A stretch of DNA of 64,000 nt from Pseudomonas fluorescens. GTDB lineage: Bacteria; Pseudomonadota; Gammaproteobacteria; Pseudomonadales; Pseudomonadaceae. The notes below the pieces were generated by a model. It saw nothing but the letters and a program-made list of their open reading frames with translations, was not told the origin of the DNA and searched no databases. The translations under genes were made by a program, and so were the position numbers. This document shows positions 32,745-41,823 of this stretch, piece by piece (within the stretch, counting starts at the first letter, position 1; every line of letters starts with the position of its first letter). Location of the stretch: assembly GCF_902497995.1 (NCBI RefSeq), contig NZ_CABVII010000013.1:112084-176083 (forward strand). Reading direction: 5' to 3'.

Positions 32745-33611
32745 TCACTCATCCCCACCCTCAGGCACCACCTTGGCCTGAGTCAAATACCGATCCAGCG
32801 TCTCATCCTGCACCGGTGCAGTCTTATCCCCCGCCACCTGCCACATCTTGCGTTCAATCCCCTGGGCCAACAGATGCCCCACCGCCGCCTCGATCGCCGA
32901 CAACACACACAACTGCGCCGGCTCGTTCGTGGTATACCCGACCTCGGCCTCAAGCAACTTCTTGAATTCGATAAACTTGAACACCCCGGCACTGCGGGCC
33001 ACGGAGTAGATGGTCTTGCTGGTCATCACGTTGGCCAGGACCTGCCCGCTGCGCACATCCACCGCCCGCAGGTTTACCGTGACTTGATCCACCCGATACT
33101 CGCGGGAAATGTCGATGCCCAGGTAACGCGCCCCTTCCCCGCCGCTGCGCACGTTGGTGTCGTACGCAATGATCCCGCCCTCGAGCATCATGTTCGCCGC
33201 CTGCAACGGCGGCAGCTCACCCAGGATATTCACCGGCGTGTTCGGTTTTTTCTGCGAGGCGCGGATGATCTTGCGTTCGGTCAGCAGGTTCTGCAGCCCC
33301 TCACGTTCCAGCACCACGAACCAGCCACTGGACTGCAACGCATCCATCAACATGCTCGCCGCGCCCTGGGTCACGCTGGTGGAAAAGGAACTGGCCGGGG
33401 TCGGTTTGTACTGCCCGGTCTGATCCCGGAAGCCGTACACCACCGCCATCAACCGGCCTTTGGGGCGTGGCATGTTCAGCAAGTCGTAATAGGTCGACGC
33501 CCGAGGTGTCAGGGTCGGGGTTTCGGTGTCCTGCTCCGCCGACATCGGCTCGCGCAGACTGCACCCTTGTAATGCCGCCAACATCAGCCCTAGCGCAATG
33601 ATCTTTTTCAT
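32745..33611 (-). CDS. csgG: Curli secretion channel lipoprotein CsgG
   Basis: A 288-residue outer-membrane lipoprotein forming the nonameric curlin export pore. The lipobox is LAALQGCS. RASTYYDLLNMPRPKGRLMAVVYGFRDQTGQYK and FSTSVTQGAASMLMDALQSSGWF are CsgG hallmarks. LVILEREGLQNLLTERKIIRA (here VVLEREG) and the membrane hairpin region AANMMLEGGIIAYDTN follow. I start at ATG 33611 rather than an upstream codon because the signal peptide begins there. It is the last gene of a minus-strand operon shared with the T2SS-like genes. Confidence 0.95.
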   Translation of the reverse strand: MKKIIALGLMLAALQGCSLREPMSAEQDTETPTLTPRASTYYDLLNMPRPKGRLMAVVYGFRDQTGQYKPTPASSFSTSVTQGAASMLMDALQSSGWFVVLEREGLQNLLTERKIIRASQKKPNTPVNILGELPPLQAANMMLEGGIIAYDTNVRSGGEGARYLGIDISREYRVDQVTVNLRAVDVRSGQVLANVMTSKTIYSVARSAGVFKFIEFKKLLEAEVGYTTNEPAQLCVLSAIEAAVGHLLAQGIERKMWQVAGDKTAPVQDETLDRYLTQAKVVPEGGDE

Positions 33612-33640
33612 GTCCTTGTCTCCCCGTCGACCGAGTCCCC

Positions 33641-34075
33641 TCAAGGGGCCAGTCCATTCACCTGGATTTCCGAAATTTCACCGCTCGCTCGATCGGTCAC
33701 TTCAATAGTCAGTGCGCCGGAGTCGTCGATGACATTGACGATAAAAGCGTCGGTGGACAGGCTCCCCGTGTTGCCGGTGGAGATGTTGTCCAGCAACTGC
33801 CCCAGCAACCGCGATTGCAACTGGCTGCTGAAGCGTTCGAGGGCTGAGGTCCCGGCCAGCGAGGCCCGGTCTTTCAAGTCCGGATCGTCGTGGTCGTTTT
33901 GCGCCTGGGCATTGTTGAGCAGCCAGGTTCCGTTCAACGGGTTGCCGCCGAACGACGGGTTGATCGGCGTGTAGACCAGCTCCGTGGCCTGGACCAGGCC
34001 GCCACTGGCGAACCCGAGCAACCAGATTCCGGCCACTGACAGCCCGGAGCGGTGCAACAACGTTTTCGTTTTCAT
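33641..34075 (-). CDS. csgF: Curli assembly factor CsgF
   Basis: A 144-residue exported protein that caps the CsgG pore and positions CsgB at the surface. After a signal peptide cut near VQA, the mature N-terminus TELVYTPINPSFGGNPLNG is the pore-binding CsgF hallmark, followed by TWLLNNAQAQN and a C-terminal beta part (DAFIVNVIDDSGALTIEVTD). It overlaps csgE by 4 bases. Confidence 0.94.
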   Translation of the reverse strand: MKTKTLLHRSGLSVAGIWLLGFASGGLVQATELVYTPINPSFGGNPLNGTWLLNNAQAQNDHDDPDLKDRASLAGTSALERFSSQLQSRLLGQLLDNISTGNTGSLSTDAFIVNVIDDSGALTIEVTDRASGEISEIQVNGLAP

Positions 34076-34461
34076 AATTCGTCCCTCTCAAGGTCCGTGG
34101 TGTCCTGCAACAAGGCTTCCAGCTTGCGTTTGACGATCTGCCCGCGCACCCAGTCGGCAGCGTCGGACGCCTCCTCCTTGAGGTCCACGGTGTTCGGCGG
34201 CAGGAAGCGCCGATACACCAAACGCTGTTGGTACTCCACCGTCACCAGGCTGCCCCAGCGTGCGGAAGGTCGTTCGCGTACCACCAGGTTGAAATCCATG
34301 GGGCTGGTGGCGCGCAGGCGTTCACTGAACGCGTAATAAAACTCGTGGCCGATGTGCGAGATGGTGTCATCGACGATAAAGCCCATCATTTCGTCCTCTT
34401 CGGCGGCCGCGGCAAAAGGCATCGCCAGCAGCAGGATCAGGGCCAGGCAGAATCTGTTCAT
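34072..34461 (-). CDS. csgE: Curli specificity factor CsgE
   Basis: A 129-residue periplasmic protein that brings curlin to CsgG. The signal peptide is MNRFCLALILLLAMPFAAAA. The mature part has DDTISHIGHEFYYAFSERLR and LVVRERPSARWGSLVTVEYQ, followed by RRFLPPN, all typical of CsgE. The start at 34461 overlaps the upstream pseudopilin gene by 4 bases, tying curli export directly to the secretion-machine operon. In-frame sequence further upstream belongs to the other reading frame. Confidence 0.93.
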   Translation of the reverse strand: MNRFCLALILLLAMPFAAAAEEDEMMGFIVDDTISHIGHEFYYAFSERLRATSPMDFNLVVRERPSARWGSLVTVEYQQRLVYRRFLPPNTVDLKEEASDAADWVRGQIVKRKLEALLQDTTDLERDEL

Positions 34462-34994
34462 GGCGTCACTCCTTGTGCAGACCGGGACGGACTTTTCGGC
34501 CCCGACGCGCCCTCGATGAACGCCTTTTCGGCCACGAACTGCCAGTCCTTGTAACTGGCCATGCCGGTGAAGTCCGACCATTGACTGGGGAAATCCGCCT
34601 GTTTGAGCGGCGTGTCCGTGGAGGGGCTGAAGAGGCCGGTGATGCGCCCGTCGAAACCGCGCATCAGGGTCCATTCACCGCCCCCGATCGGGTCCGGGTA
34701 CAACTGGCGAATATGGTGTCTGGCGTTGGGGAAACGTTCGTCCTGCAACAGGTCCGCCAGTTCTTTGGGGTACTGCGCCAGGCCCGGCGAACTGCGGTAA
34801 TAGCTGCGCAAGGCCTGGGCATACTGGGTACCGACCCAGAGCAACTGGCGTTCACGATCCCGGCGCGAGGCGCTCGACCATAATTCGCCGGCACTGGCCA
34901 GGCCCATGCCCATCACCATGATCAGGAACAACACGCCCAGGTAGGTGAAACCCGCCTCGTTCGAGGGCTTACCACTCGGCATAAAGGCTGCCAT
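34458..34994 (-). CDS. Type II secretion / type IV pilus-like minor pseudopilin
   Basis: About 178 residues. A short leader ends EAGFTYLGVLFLIMVMGMGL, a prepilin-peptidase site with the hydrophobic pilin helix, although position +5 is Gly instead of Glu, as in GspK-like or tip subunits. The C-terminal domain is unusual (YYRSSPGLAQYPKELADLL, DGRITGLFSPSTDTPL). It overlaps the neighbouring pseudopilin gene and csgE. The start could be 34994 or 34982. The missing Glu5 suggests it sits at the tip of the pseudopilus. Confidence 0.8.
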   Translation of the reverse strand: MAAFMPSGKPSNEAGFTYLGVLFLIMVMGMGLASAGELWSSASRRDRERQLLWVGTQYAQALRSYYRSSPGLAQYPKELADLLQDERFPNARHHIRQLYPDPIGGGEWTLMRGFDGRITGLFSPSTDTPLKQADFPSQWSDFTGMASYKDWQFVAEKAFIEGASGPKSPSRSAQGVTP

Positions 34995-35343
34995 CACGCG
35001 CCCTCCCTGTAGCGCCGCTCTTGATATCGGCAACCCCGCCCGGAACACCGTCCGGCGGCGCCACCAGCACCCACAGGTCCTTGCGCTCGGCGATCGGGTC
35101 CATCGGCGGGTTGCGCAGGTAACGCTGCTCCACCAGTTGCTCGAGGGAATCGGGGTAGCGCCCGGTGTCGCCGTAGTAATGATCCAGCGCCTCGCGCATC
35201 GCCGACAGGCTCTGGCGCAGGGTGGTCTCCTTCGAGGCCTCGAGGCTGTTGAAATAGCGTGGCAAGGCGATGGTCATCAGGGTCGCGATGATTGCCATGA
35301 CCACCATCAGTTCCAGCAGGGTAAAACCCTTTTCCCGACGCAT
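34969..35343 (-). CDS. Pseudopilin (GspG/GspH-like)
   Basis: A 124-residue pilin-like protein with leader MRREKG, cleavage before FTLLELMVVMAIIATLM (Glu5 present) and the LYR-like KETTLRQSLSAMREALDHYYGDTGRYPDSLEQL block. The C-terminus AATGRARDGSLYAEW-like end is short and lacks the classical GspG calcium loop. One of three adjacent pseudopilins in the operon. Confidence 0.88.
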   Translation of the reverse strand: MRREKGFTLLELMVVMAIIATLMTIALPRYFNSLEASKETTLRQSLSAMREALDHYYGDTGRYPDSLEQLVEQRYLRNPPMDPIAERKDLWVLVAPPDGVPGGVADIKSGATGRARDGSLYAEW

Positions 35344-35346
35344 AAG

Positions 35347-35820
35347 TCACCACTCCCGGTAGGCGATGCCGTTGAGACCCTTGCCGCGTGCCAGGGAGTA
35401 AACGTCAAAGACGTCTTCGCCCTCCCGCGGGTTTTGAGCCGTACTGTCATAGGCGCGCAAACCCCAGCCGCCTTCGTCGTCGCGCTTGACCGGGGCCAGC
35501 GGGTCATGGGGCACACGGCGCAGGAAATAGAACTTGGCGCCCTTGGCGCTGCGCACATCGCGCACGCCGTCCACCAGCACTTGCAGATTCGGTGGGTAGC
35601 CGCTGCTGTTCAGCGACTTCTCGATATAACCGGCGTCGAAGGCGCGTTTGTAGGCGTCGATGGCGTCGCGAATCCGGTACAGCGCCGTGCGCAGCTCCTG
35701 CTCCTTGCCCCGGCGCACTACAGTCTCGGTCAGCGGCGCGGCCATGCCGGCCAGCAGGCCGATCAGGGCCAGCGTCACCACGACTTCGATCAGGGTAAAA
35801 CCGCGTTGCGAGGCGTTCAT
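35347..35820 (-). CDS. Pseudopilin (GspG-like, longer)
   Basis: 157 residues from ATG 35820: leader MNASQRG, FTLIEVVVTLALIGLLAGMAAP (Glu5 present), then RGKEQELRTALYRIRDAIDAYKRAFDAGY and a C-terminal variable domain ending GEDVFDVYSLARGKGLNGIAYREW. The start lies 2 bases after the secretin stop codon. Processing requires a prepilin peptidase, which is not in the window, so the chromosomal PilD probably serves. Confidence 0.88.
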   Translation of the reverse strand: MNASQRGFTLIEVVVTLALIGLLAGMAAPLTETVVRRGKEQELRTALYRIRDAIDAYKRAFDAGYIEKSLNSSGYPPNLQVLVDGVRDVRSAKGAKFYFLRRVPHDPLAPVKRDDEGGWGLRAYDSTAQNPREGEDVFDVYSLARGKGLNGIAYREW

Positions 35821-35822
35821 GA

Positions 35823-37670
35823 TCAAGGCTTCTCGATAGCGACTTGGGTGGTGACAGCGACCGGCCGGTCGATGGCCTGAGGCGCAACGGAAGACTCCAG
35901 CCGCCGGTCCGGCGCCTGGATGTGCATGCTGGTTTCGGTGCCGGTGGGGAATTCCATGTCCGACGGGCTCTGGTACGGCAGGTTGCGCACGATCCGTGGG
36001 GTGATCGACAGCACCAGTTCCGACTTGCCGACGGTGTCCTTGTTGCTGCCGAACAAGCGGCCCAGACCTGGAATGTCACCCAGCCCCGGAATCTTGTTGC
36101 CGGTAGCGCCATGGTCGTTGCGCATCAGGCCGGCGAGGATCTGGGTTTCGCCGTCATGCAGACGCAGGGTGGTCTGGGCGTTGCGGGTGTCGACCTGAAC
36201 CGGAATCGTGCCCTGGCGGGTCGGCTCCAGCGGGGTGGCGTTACTCACTTCCAGGGCGATCTTGATCGCCACTTCGTTGTTCAGGTGCACGGTGGGTTGC
36301 ACTTCAAGTTTAAGACCGACATCCAGGTAGGTGACGCTTTCGGTGATCACCGGGCCCTGGGTCGACGGCACCGAGGTGGCGCTGATGATCGGTACCCGCT
36401 GACCGATGTGGATGCGTGCCTGTTCGCGGTTGCTGACGCGAATCACCGGACTGGCCAGGGTGTTGATGTCGTTGTCCTGGGCATTGATCTTGGCCTGGGG
36501 CGATGGATTGATGGTGATCCGGCCGGAGTCGATGCCTTTGAGCTGATCGAGCAAGGTCACTGCCGAACCGTCGCTGTTGAGCACGCCGAAGGTGTTCGGC
36601 CACTGCAGACCGAGGTCGAGAATCCGCTGGGTGGCGACTTCCATCACCTCCACTTCCAGCACCACTTCCGGGTTGGACTGGTCCTGGGATTGCAGGAGCT
36701 TTTCCGCCATGCGCACCGCGTCTTCGCTGTCGCGCATGGTCAACGTATTGAGGCGTTCATCGACGAACACATCGCGAGTCTTGAGCATGGTCTTGATCAT
36801 GTTCAGCGCGGTGTTGGCATCGATGCTGGTCAGGTAGAAGGTGCGCATCACCAGCTCTTGATAGTCCTTGACCTTCTGCGGCGAGTCCGGATAGATCAGC
36901 AAGGTGTTTTCGTTCACCACTTTCTGGTGCAGCTGGTTCTGTTGCAGCAGCAATTCCACGGCGTCTTCGATGCGCACGTCACGCACGAAGATGGTGGCTT
37001 TCATGTCCGGACGCAGGTCCTTGTCGAAGATGAAATTCAAACCGGCGACCTGGGACAGCACTTCGAAGATCACCTTCAGGTTGGCGTCGCGAAACTCCAG
37101 GGTCACCGGCCGGTCGAGACGGGTGCGCAGTTGTGGGTAAGGAATCACGTTGCGGCTTTGCACCAGACGGATATTGCTTTGCAACTCCAGGGCGCCTTCA
37201 TTCTTGGGGTCCAGTTCGAGGATCTGTTTGACCTGGCGATCGGCGCCGTATATGTCACCGCGACGCAGGTCGCCCCGGGCCAGTTCGAGTTTGTCATCGA
37301 GACTGCGCATGTGTTCGAGTTGGCGCAGGGAATCCTGGGCACGGCGGTTGTTGGGTTCGAGGGTCAACACCCGGCTATACGCCATGCGTGCCGAAGCGAA
37401 ATCACGCTGGGCGCGATCCATGTCGCCCTGGGTCAACAACGCCGTCACTGCACGGGCACGGCCGCTGGTCAGGGCCAGGTGCAGCTCGGTGTCGCGAGGG
37501 TTTTCCTTGAGCCCTTCCTCGATACGGGCCAGACCGGCTTCGTACTGCCCCGACTCCATCAGGTCGGTCCCCTCCTGCTTGGCGACTTGCGCCGAACTGC
37601 ACGCGACCAGCGCTGTGCACAGGCAAAGGCTCATCAGCGCTCCTAGCGTATTACGGCATGATCTGATCAT
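35823..37670 (-). CDS. Secretin lipoprotein with N-terminal TPR region (GspD/MshL/PilQ-like)
   Basis: A 615-residue outer-membrane channel. The lipobox is CTALVACS (Cys24). Residues 25-180 are TPR-like helices (ESGQYEAGLARIEEGLKENP, then RDFASARMAYSRVLTLEPNN), unusual for a GspD and reminiscent of a pilotin or MshN fused to the secretin. The secretin N-domains begin at VTLEFRDANLKVIFEVLSQVAGLNFIFD. The C-terminal pore domain has VPIISAT, GLKLEVQPTVH and IPGLGDIPGLGRLFGS. It overlaps the GspC-like gene by 4 bases. Confidence 0.92.
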   Translation of the reverse strand: MIRSCRNTLGALMSLCLCTALVACSSAQVAKQEGTDLMESGQYEAGLARIEEGLKENPRDTELHLALTSGRARAVTALLTQGDMDRAQRDFASARMAYSRVLTLEPNNRRAQDSLRQLEHMRSLDDKLELARGDLRRGDIYGADRQVKQILELDPKNEGALELQSNIRLVQSRNVIPYPQLRTRLDRPVTLEFRDANLKVIFEVLSQVAGLNFIFDKDLRPDMKATIFVRDVRIEDAVELLLQQNQLHQKVVNENTLLIYPDSPQKVKDYQELVMRTFYLTSIDANTALNMIKTMLKTRDVFVDERLNTLTMRDSEDAVRMAEKLLQSQDQSNPEVVLEVEVMEVATQRILDLGLQWPNTFGVLNSDGSAVTLLDQLKGIDSGRITINPSPQAKINAQDNDINTLASPVIRVSNREQARIHIGQRVPIISATSVPSTQGPVITESVTYLDVGLKLEVQPTVHLNNEVAIKIALEVSNATPLEPTRQGTIPVQVDTRNAQTTLRLHDGETQILAGLMRNDHGATGNKIPGLGDIPGLGRLFGSNKDTVGKSELVLSITPRIVRNLPYQSPSDMEFPTGTETSMHIQAPDRRLESSVAPQAIDRPVAVTTQVAIEKP

Positions 37671-38185
37671 TGCGTGCTCCCCACAGACAAGGTCTGGGAC
37701 AAATGCAGAGGCAGGTAGATAAAGCTCAGTTCCACATCGGAAATGCCTTCGATCCGCCAGGTTTCGTCGATCACATCCCCTTTGCGCACGACGTATATTT
37801 TTTCGCCGTTCTGCAAAAACACTTGCAGGTCGGAACGGTCATCCAGCTTGCCGATGAACTGGAATGGCATCGGCGGTGCGCTGGGGGCTTGCACCACCGG
37901 GGTGACGTTGACGGGCTGTTCGGTGACCGTCGCAAGCGTCGGTGCAGCCTTCCAGCTGCGGGCGGCGAACAGGTCGCCAGCCGGGGTCAGGTCCTTGACC
38001 ACCGGAGTTTTTTTGTTGGCAGCGGCCGCCGGCAGCGTGCCGCCGGCCTTGCCTTGGGCCGGGCTGACCACGGCGACCACCGAGTCATTGTCGTCCGTCG
38101 GCATCAGGTACCCGGGCAACCAGGTCAGCGCCGCCGCCACGCCGAAGAACGCCACCCAACCCACTACGCGCCTGGTATTCATCAT
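37667..38185 (-). CDS. GspC/PilP-like secretion protein
   Basis: A 172-residue bitopic inner-membrane protein: one N-terminal membrane segment (VVGWVAFFGVAAALTWLPGYL), an Ala/Pro-rich linker, and a C-terminal homology-region-like domain (MPFQFIGKLDDRSDLQVFLQNGEKIYVVRKGDVI). In T2SS this domain touches the secretin. There is no PDZ domain. It overlaps both neighbours by 4 bases. Confidence 0.8.
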   Translation of the reverse strand: MMNTRRVVGWVAFFGVAAALTWLPGYLMPTDDNDSVVAVVSPAQGKAGGTLPAAAANKKTPVVKDLTPAGDLFAARSWKAAPTLATVTEQPVNVTPVVQAPSAPPMPFQFIGKLDDRSDLQVFLQNGEKIYVVRKGDVIDETWRIEGISDVELSFIYLPLHLSQTLSVGSTQ

Positions 38186-38730
38186 GACCTCGACAGGTAA
38201 AGGGTCATGCGGATCCGCCCGGTCAGGTCGGTGTCGGCGATTTTCTTGCGCTGGAACTCCACGTCCTCCACCACCACCGCCGGCAACTGGCCGAGCAAGG
38301 CATGCAGGAAGCGCCGCAGTTGCGGGTAGCTGCCGCGCACCGGCAGCAAAATCTGATAGCGGGCCAGATGGGTCTTGGGGTCGATGCCCAGGGAATACTC
38401 GCCGCGGGCCAGGGTGATGCGTTCCTGGGCCGCCAGCGCGTAGATCTTGTCGATGGCAACCGTGGCCTGGGGCTGCGACGGCAGCTTGCTGCGAAAGTCG
38501 TCGAGCTGACGTTGCGGCACCACCGGGGCGGCGACACTGCCGTCTTCGACCCTGGACAGGTATTCGCCGGCTTCGCGGGTCTGCTGGCTGAGGGCTTGCA
38601 GCGCCTGCCAGTCCGGCATCAGGCCCACCAGGCCGTACATCAGTGCCAGCAGCAGCATTGCCAACCCGGCCAGACCGGGCACGCCCAGGCCTTGCAGGTA
38701 TTCGTGGACGATCAATCTAGGGATTTGCAT
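38182..38730 (-). CDS. PilO/GspM-like inner-membrane assembly protein
   Basis: 182 residues with one membrane helix near residue 17-40 (VPGLAGLAMLLLALMYGLVGLMP), a coiled-coil (QALQALSQQTREAGEYLSRV) and a ferredoxin-like C-terminal domain (YQILLPVRGSYPQLRRFLHALLGQLPAVVVEDVEFQRK). This is the PilO layout. The start at 38730 overlaps the PilN-like gene by 14 bases. Confidence 0.82.
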   Translation of the reverse strand: MQIPRLIVHEYLQGLGVPGLAGLAMLLLALMYGLVGLMPDWQALQALSQQTREAGEYLSRVEDGSVAAPVVPQRQLDDFRSKLPSQPQATVAIDKIYALAAQERITLARGEYSLGIDPKTHLARYQILLPVRGSYPQLRRFLHALLGQLPAVVVEDVEFQRKKIADTDLTGRIRMTLYLSRS

Positions 38731-39262
38731 CACCGATCTCCCAAGCAGCCGACAGATTGAATTGCACCGGTTGCTCCGGTGATTTGACGAGGATTTCGTG
38801 GCTGAGCAGCGACACGTCGGACAGCTCGTCACTGGCTTCGAGGCGCTGGTGGAACGCGAGCATGGCTTCCAGATCCCGTGCCTCGGCGCTGATCCGCACC
38901 TGGCCTTTGCGCGCATCCGGAGTCAGGGTCAGCAAGGCGATGTCATCCCGGGGCAGGGTTTCGAGCATGGCGAACAGCCGTTCCCAGGGCCGACGCAGTT
39001 GCTGCGAAACCTTGCGCATCTCGGCCAGGTTCTGCGCCTGTTCCCGGGTCTCGGCCGGCGTCAGGCGGGTCTTGCTGCCGGTGTCGCCGGTGAGGACGCG
39101 CTGGGCGGTCTGCAGATGGCCTTGCTGTTGCGCGGCCTGTTCACTGAGGTGCTGCTGAATGAAACAGCAGGTCAGTGTCAGCACCAGGCCACCGGCCAGC
39201 AGGCTCCAGCCCAAGGGGCCCGAGCGGCGGCGCGGCTGGAAGTCGAGCATCAGGGCGCGCAT
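38717..39262 (-). CDS. PilN/GspL-C-like inner-membrane assembly protein
   Basis: 181 residues with a short cytoplasmic start (MRALMLDFQPRRRSGPLG), a membrane helix (WSLLAGGLVLTLTCCFIQQHL), a long coiled-coil and a C-terminal domain (LFAMLETLPRDDIALLTLTPDARKGQVRISAEARDLEAM), the PilN layout. Gene order M-N-O-C/P-secretin matches type IV pilus alignment complexes more than classical GspL/GspM. Confidence 0.82.
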   Translation of the reverse strand: MRALMLDFQPRRRSGPLGWSLLAGGLVLTLTCCFIQQHLSEQAAQQQGHLQTAQRVLTGDTGSKTRLTPAETREQAQNLAEMRKVSQQLRRPWERLFAMLETLPRDDIALLTLTPDARKGQVRISAEARDLEAMLAFHQRLEASDELSDVSLLSHEILVKSPEQPVQFNLSAAWEIGDANP

Positions 39263-39263
39263 G

Positions 39264-40067
39264 TCAGGCCACCGCCCGGGACATGACGTACAGAGCATCG
39301 CGTACGCCGGTCCGGTCTTCTTCGAGGGTGCGCAGCTGTACACCGGGTACGTCTGGCTGGACCTCGATCCGCGCCGGCGCATGCAGGTAGACGCTCAATG
39401 GCCGTTCACTGGTGGAGGCCTGCAGTTGGCTTTCGCGACCGATCAGCGCGGTCAGTGCGGCGTCGCTGTCGCCGGTGCCGACCGACCGCACCGCCGCCCA
39501 GCGCCCTTCCCGGGCCAGCAGCAACACACTGCGCACCGGCTCGGCGACCACGAACAGGAAGTCGCCGGCGTCGAGGCTTTTATCGAAGTGGTTGAAGGCG
39601 GCCATCAGGTACGGCTGCACCGAGCGCAAGCGCAGGCCGCGCCCGCTGACCAGGCTGCGCAGGCGCGCCAGCAGGTCTTGGGGCAGCGCGCTGGCGACAC
39701 GGTCGTAACCCGCAGGCTCGGCCGACAACACCAGGTTCCAGGGTTGCGTCGGTACGCCGTAGAGGTCTTCGAAACACAGTTGGGCGAACCCCTGCAGTTC
39801 ATCAGGGCTGCTGATCTGGTCGTTCCAGGGCACCAGGCAAAAACGGCTGAAGTGCCCGGAAATCACCACGCTCAATTCGGCACCGGGCCGGGTGTGTTCA
39901 GCCAGCAGACAATCGAGGGTGTCCAGGGCCACGGTCCAGGCATGGAAGCCTTCGTCGATAAAGCCGACGCTGCCCAGCCACAGGGTTTCGTTGCCCTTGC
40001 GCTGGCCGAGGCCAACACTGCTGGCGCCGAGCACGGCGACAAAACGATCACGAGACAAAAGTGACAC
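39264..40067 (-). CDS. PilM-like cytoplasmic actin-fold assembly protein
   Basis: About 267 residues. The GTG at 40067 has GAGGAG 7 bases upstream; in-frame sequence before it has no ribosome-binding site. SRDRFVAVLGASSVGLGQRK begins the actin-like fold and FLFVVAEPVRSVLLLAREGRWAAVRSVG forms the second half. The sequence is divergent, close to MshI-type proteins. It overlaps the ATPase gene by 20 bases. Confidence 0.75.
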   Translation of the reverse strand: MSLLSRDRFVAVLGASSVGLGQRKGNETLWLGSVGFIDEGFHAWTVALDTLDCLLAEHTRPGAELSVVISGHFSRFCLVPWNDQISSPDELQGFAQLCFEDLYGVPTQPWNLVLSAEPAGYDRVASALPQDLLARLRSLVSGRGLRLRSVQPYLMAAFNHFDKSLDAGDFLFVVAEPVRSVLLLAREGRWAAVRSVGTGDSDAALTALIGRESQLQASTSERPLSVYLHAPARIEVQPDVPGVQLRTLEEDRTGVRDALYVMSRAVA

Positions 40068-41754
40068 GATTGATCTCCTCGAGCGTGGTCCGCCCCTCTG
40101 CAACCAGTTCCAGTGCCGACTGGCGCAACAGGCGCAAGCCACGTTTGCATGCGTGTGCCTTGATTTTCGAAACGGGTTGGCGCTCGACGATCATCTGCCG
40201 CAGCTCATCGTCCAGGTGCAGCAGCTCGGCGATCGCGGTACGCCCGCGGTAACCGGTGCCCCGGCAGTGGCCGCAGCCTTTGCCGTGGACGAAGTGGTAA
40301 TGATCGACCTGCTGTGGATCGAGTCCGCTGAGGCGCAGTTCTTCCTCGGTCGGGTTGCTTGGCGCGCTGCAACTGGCGCAGACCAGACGGATCAGGCGCT
40401 GGGCCAGCACCGCATTGAGGGCGGAGACCAGGCTGTAAGGGTCGATTTCCATCTGGGTGAAACGGCCGATCACGTCGAATACGTTGTTGGCGTGGATGGT
40501 GGTGAACACCAAGTGCCCGGTGAGCGCCGACTGCACGGCGATCTGCGCAGTATCGGGGTCACGGATTTCACCGACCATGATCTTGTCCGGGTCATGGCGC
40601 AGGATCGAGCGCAGGCCACGGGCGAAGGTCAGGCCTTTCTTTTCGTTGACCGGGATTTGCAGCACCCCGGGCAGTTGGTATTCCACCGGGTCTTCGATGG
40701 TGATGATCTTGTCCACGCCGTGGTTGATCTCGGTGATCATCGCGTAGAGGGTGGTGGTCTTGCCGCTCCCGGTGGGACCGGTGACCAGCACCATGCCGTA
40801 GGGCTCGGCGGCCAGCCGGCGCAGCTGGCGCAGGGTGTGTTCTTCAAAACCCAGGGCCTGCAACTGCACGCCGCTGACCTTGTCCGCCAGGTCCTGTTTG
40901 TCCAGCACCCGCAGCACCGCGTCCTCGCCGAAAATGCTCGGCATGATCGACACCCGAAAGTCGATCTGCCGGCCGCTGATGCCGATCTTGAAACGACCGT
41001 CCTGGGGCACGCGTTTTTCGCCGATGTCCAGTTCAGCCATGACCTTGACCCGGGAAATCACCTGTTCGGCGAACTCGCTGCCCTGGATCTTGCTGATGTT
41101 GTTCAGCACCCCGTCAATGCGGTACTTGATCACCAGGCCGCTGCCGGTGGTGCCAAGGTGGATATCGCTGGCGTGCATTTTCAGCGCGTCGTACAGGGTC
41201 GAGTTGACCAGCTTGACCACCACGCTGGCGTCTTCGCTGATGCTGGTCAGGGACAGGCTTTGCAGGGTATCGATTTCGATGTTGGCGTCGGCCTGGGCGT
41301 TGAGCGATTCCACCGCGTGGAAGCTCTCTTCGTGCCGCGCCAGGTAGGCTTTCAGGTCGTCGGCGTGCACCAGGTACAGCGGCGCGCCGTGCAGGCAGTC
41401 GTCGATCCAGGCCAGGCGCGAGGTATCGAAGGGGTCGGCAAACACACCGATGACCGCCTCCGCGTGTCGCAGCAGGATGAATTCGCGCTTGAGGCATTGG
41501 GCCAGGGTGACCCGGTCGAACACCGGGGTGGCCTGAAACAGGCTGTCGGTGTCGAGCACCGGATAATGCAGGGTCGCGCCGAGGCACTGGATGAAGGGCA
41601 TGGGGGCCAGTTCGCACAGCACCCCGAGGGCTTCCAGTACCCGCTCCCCGGAGCTGGTGGCCCGGGTCCGGGCCTGGGCCAGTTGCTCACTGGAAAAACG
41701 AGACGGTACAGCCTCCAACAGCGCCGGTTCGACGGCAAGGGATAGACGGTCCAT
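40048..41754 (-). CDS. gspE: Type II secretion / type IV pilus assembly ATPase (GspE/PilB-like)
   Basis: A 568-residue hexameric ATPase driving pseudopilus assembly. The N-terminal MshEN-type domain (residues 1-150) is followed by HASDIHLGTTGSGLVIKYRIDGVL, Walker A GPTGSGKTT near residue 330, the Asp box, Walker B VGEIRDPDTAQIAVQ, the His box TGHLVFTTIHAN, and a zinc-binding C-M-domain with CASC and CGHC. All catalytic elements are intact. It is the second gene of the operon led by the receiver protein. Confidence 0.95.
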   Translation of the reverse strand: MDRLSLAVEPALLEAVPSRFSSEQLAQARTRATSSGERVLEALGVLCELAPMPFIQCLGATLHYPVLDTDSLFQATPVFDRVTLAQCLKREFILLRHAEAVIGVFADPFDTSRLAWIDDCLHGAPLYLVHADDLKAYLARHEESFHAVESLNAQADANIEIDTLQSLSLTSISEDASVVVKLVNSTLYDALKMHASDIHLGTTGSGLVIKYRIDGVLNNISKIQGSEFAEQVISRVKVMAELDIGEKRVPQDGRFKIGISGRQIDFRVSIMPSIFGEDAVLRVLDKQDLADKVSGVQLQALGFEEHTLRQLRRLAAEPYGMVLVTGPTGSGKTTTLYAMITEINHGVDKIITIEDPVEYQLPGVLQIPVNEKKGLTFARGLRSILRHDPDKIMVGEIRDPDTAQIAVQSALTGHLVFTTIHANNVFDVIGRFTQMEIDPYSLVSALNAVLAQRLIRLVCASCSAPSNPTEEELRLSGLDPQQVDHYHFVHGKGCGHCRGTGYRGRTAIAELLHLDDELRQMIVERQPVSKIKAHACKRGLRLLRQSALELVAEGRTTLEEINRVTFVS

Positions 41755-41823
41755 GGCATGCTCTCCAACGCCGGGGGCTTTGAGCCCTGTCGACGCGGCG
41801 AGCCATGACAGCTTGTCGCGCCA

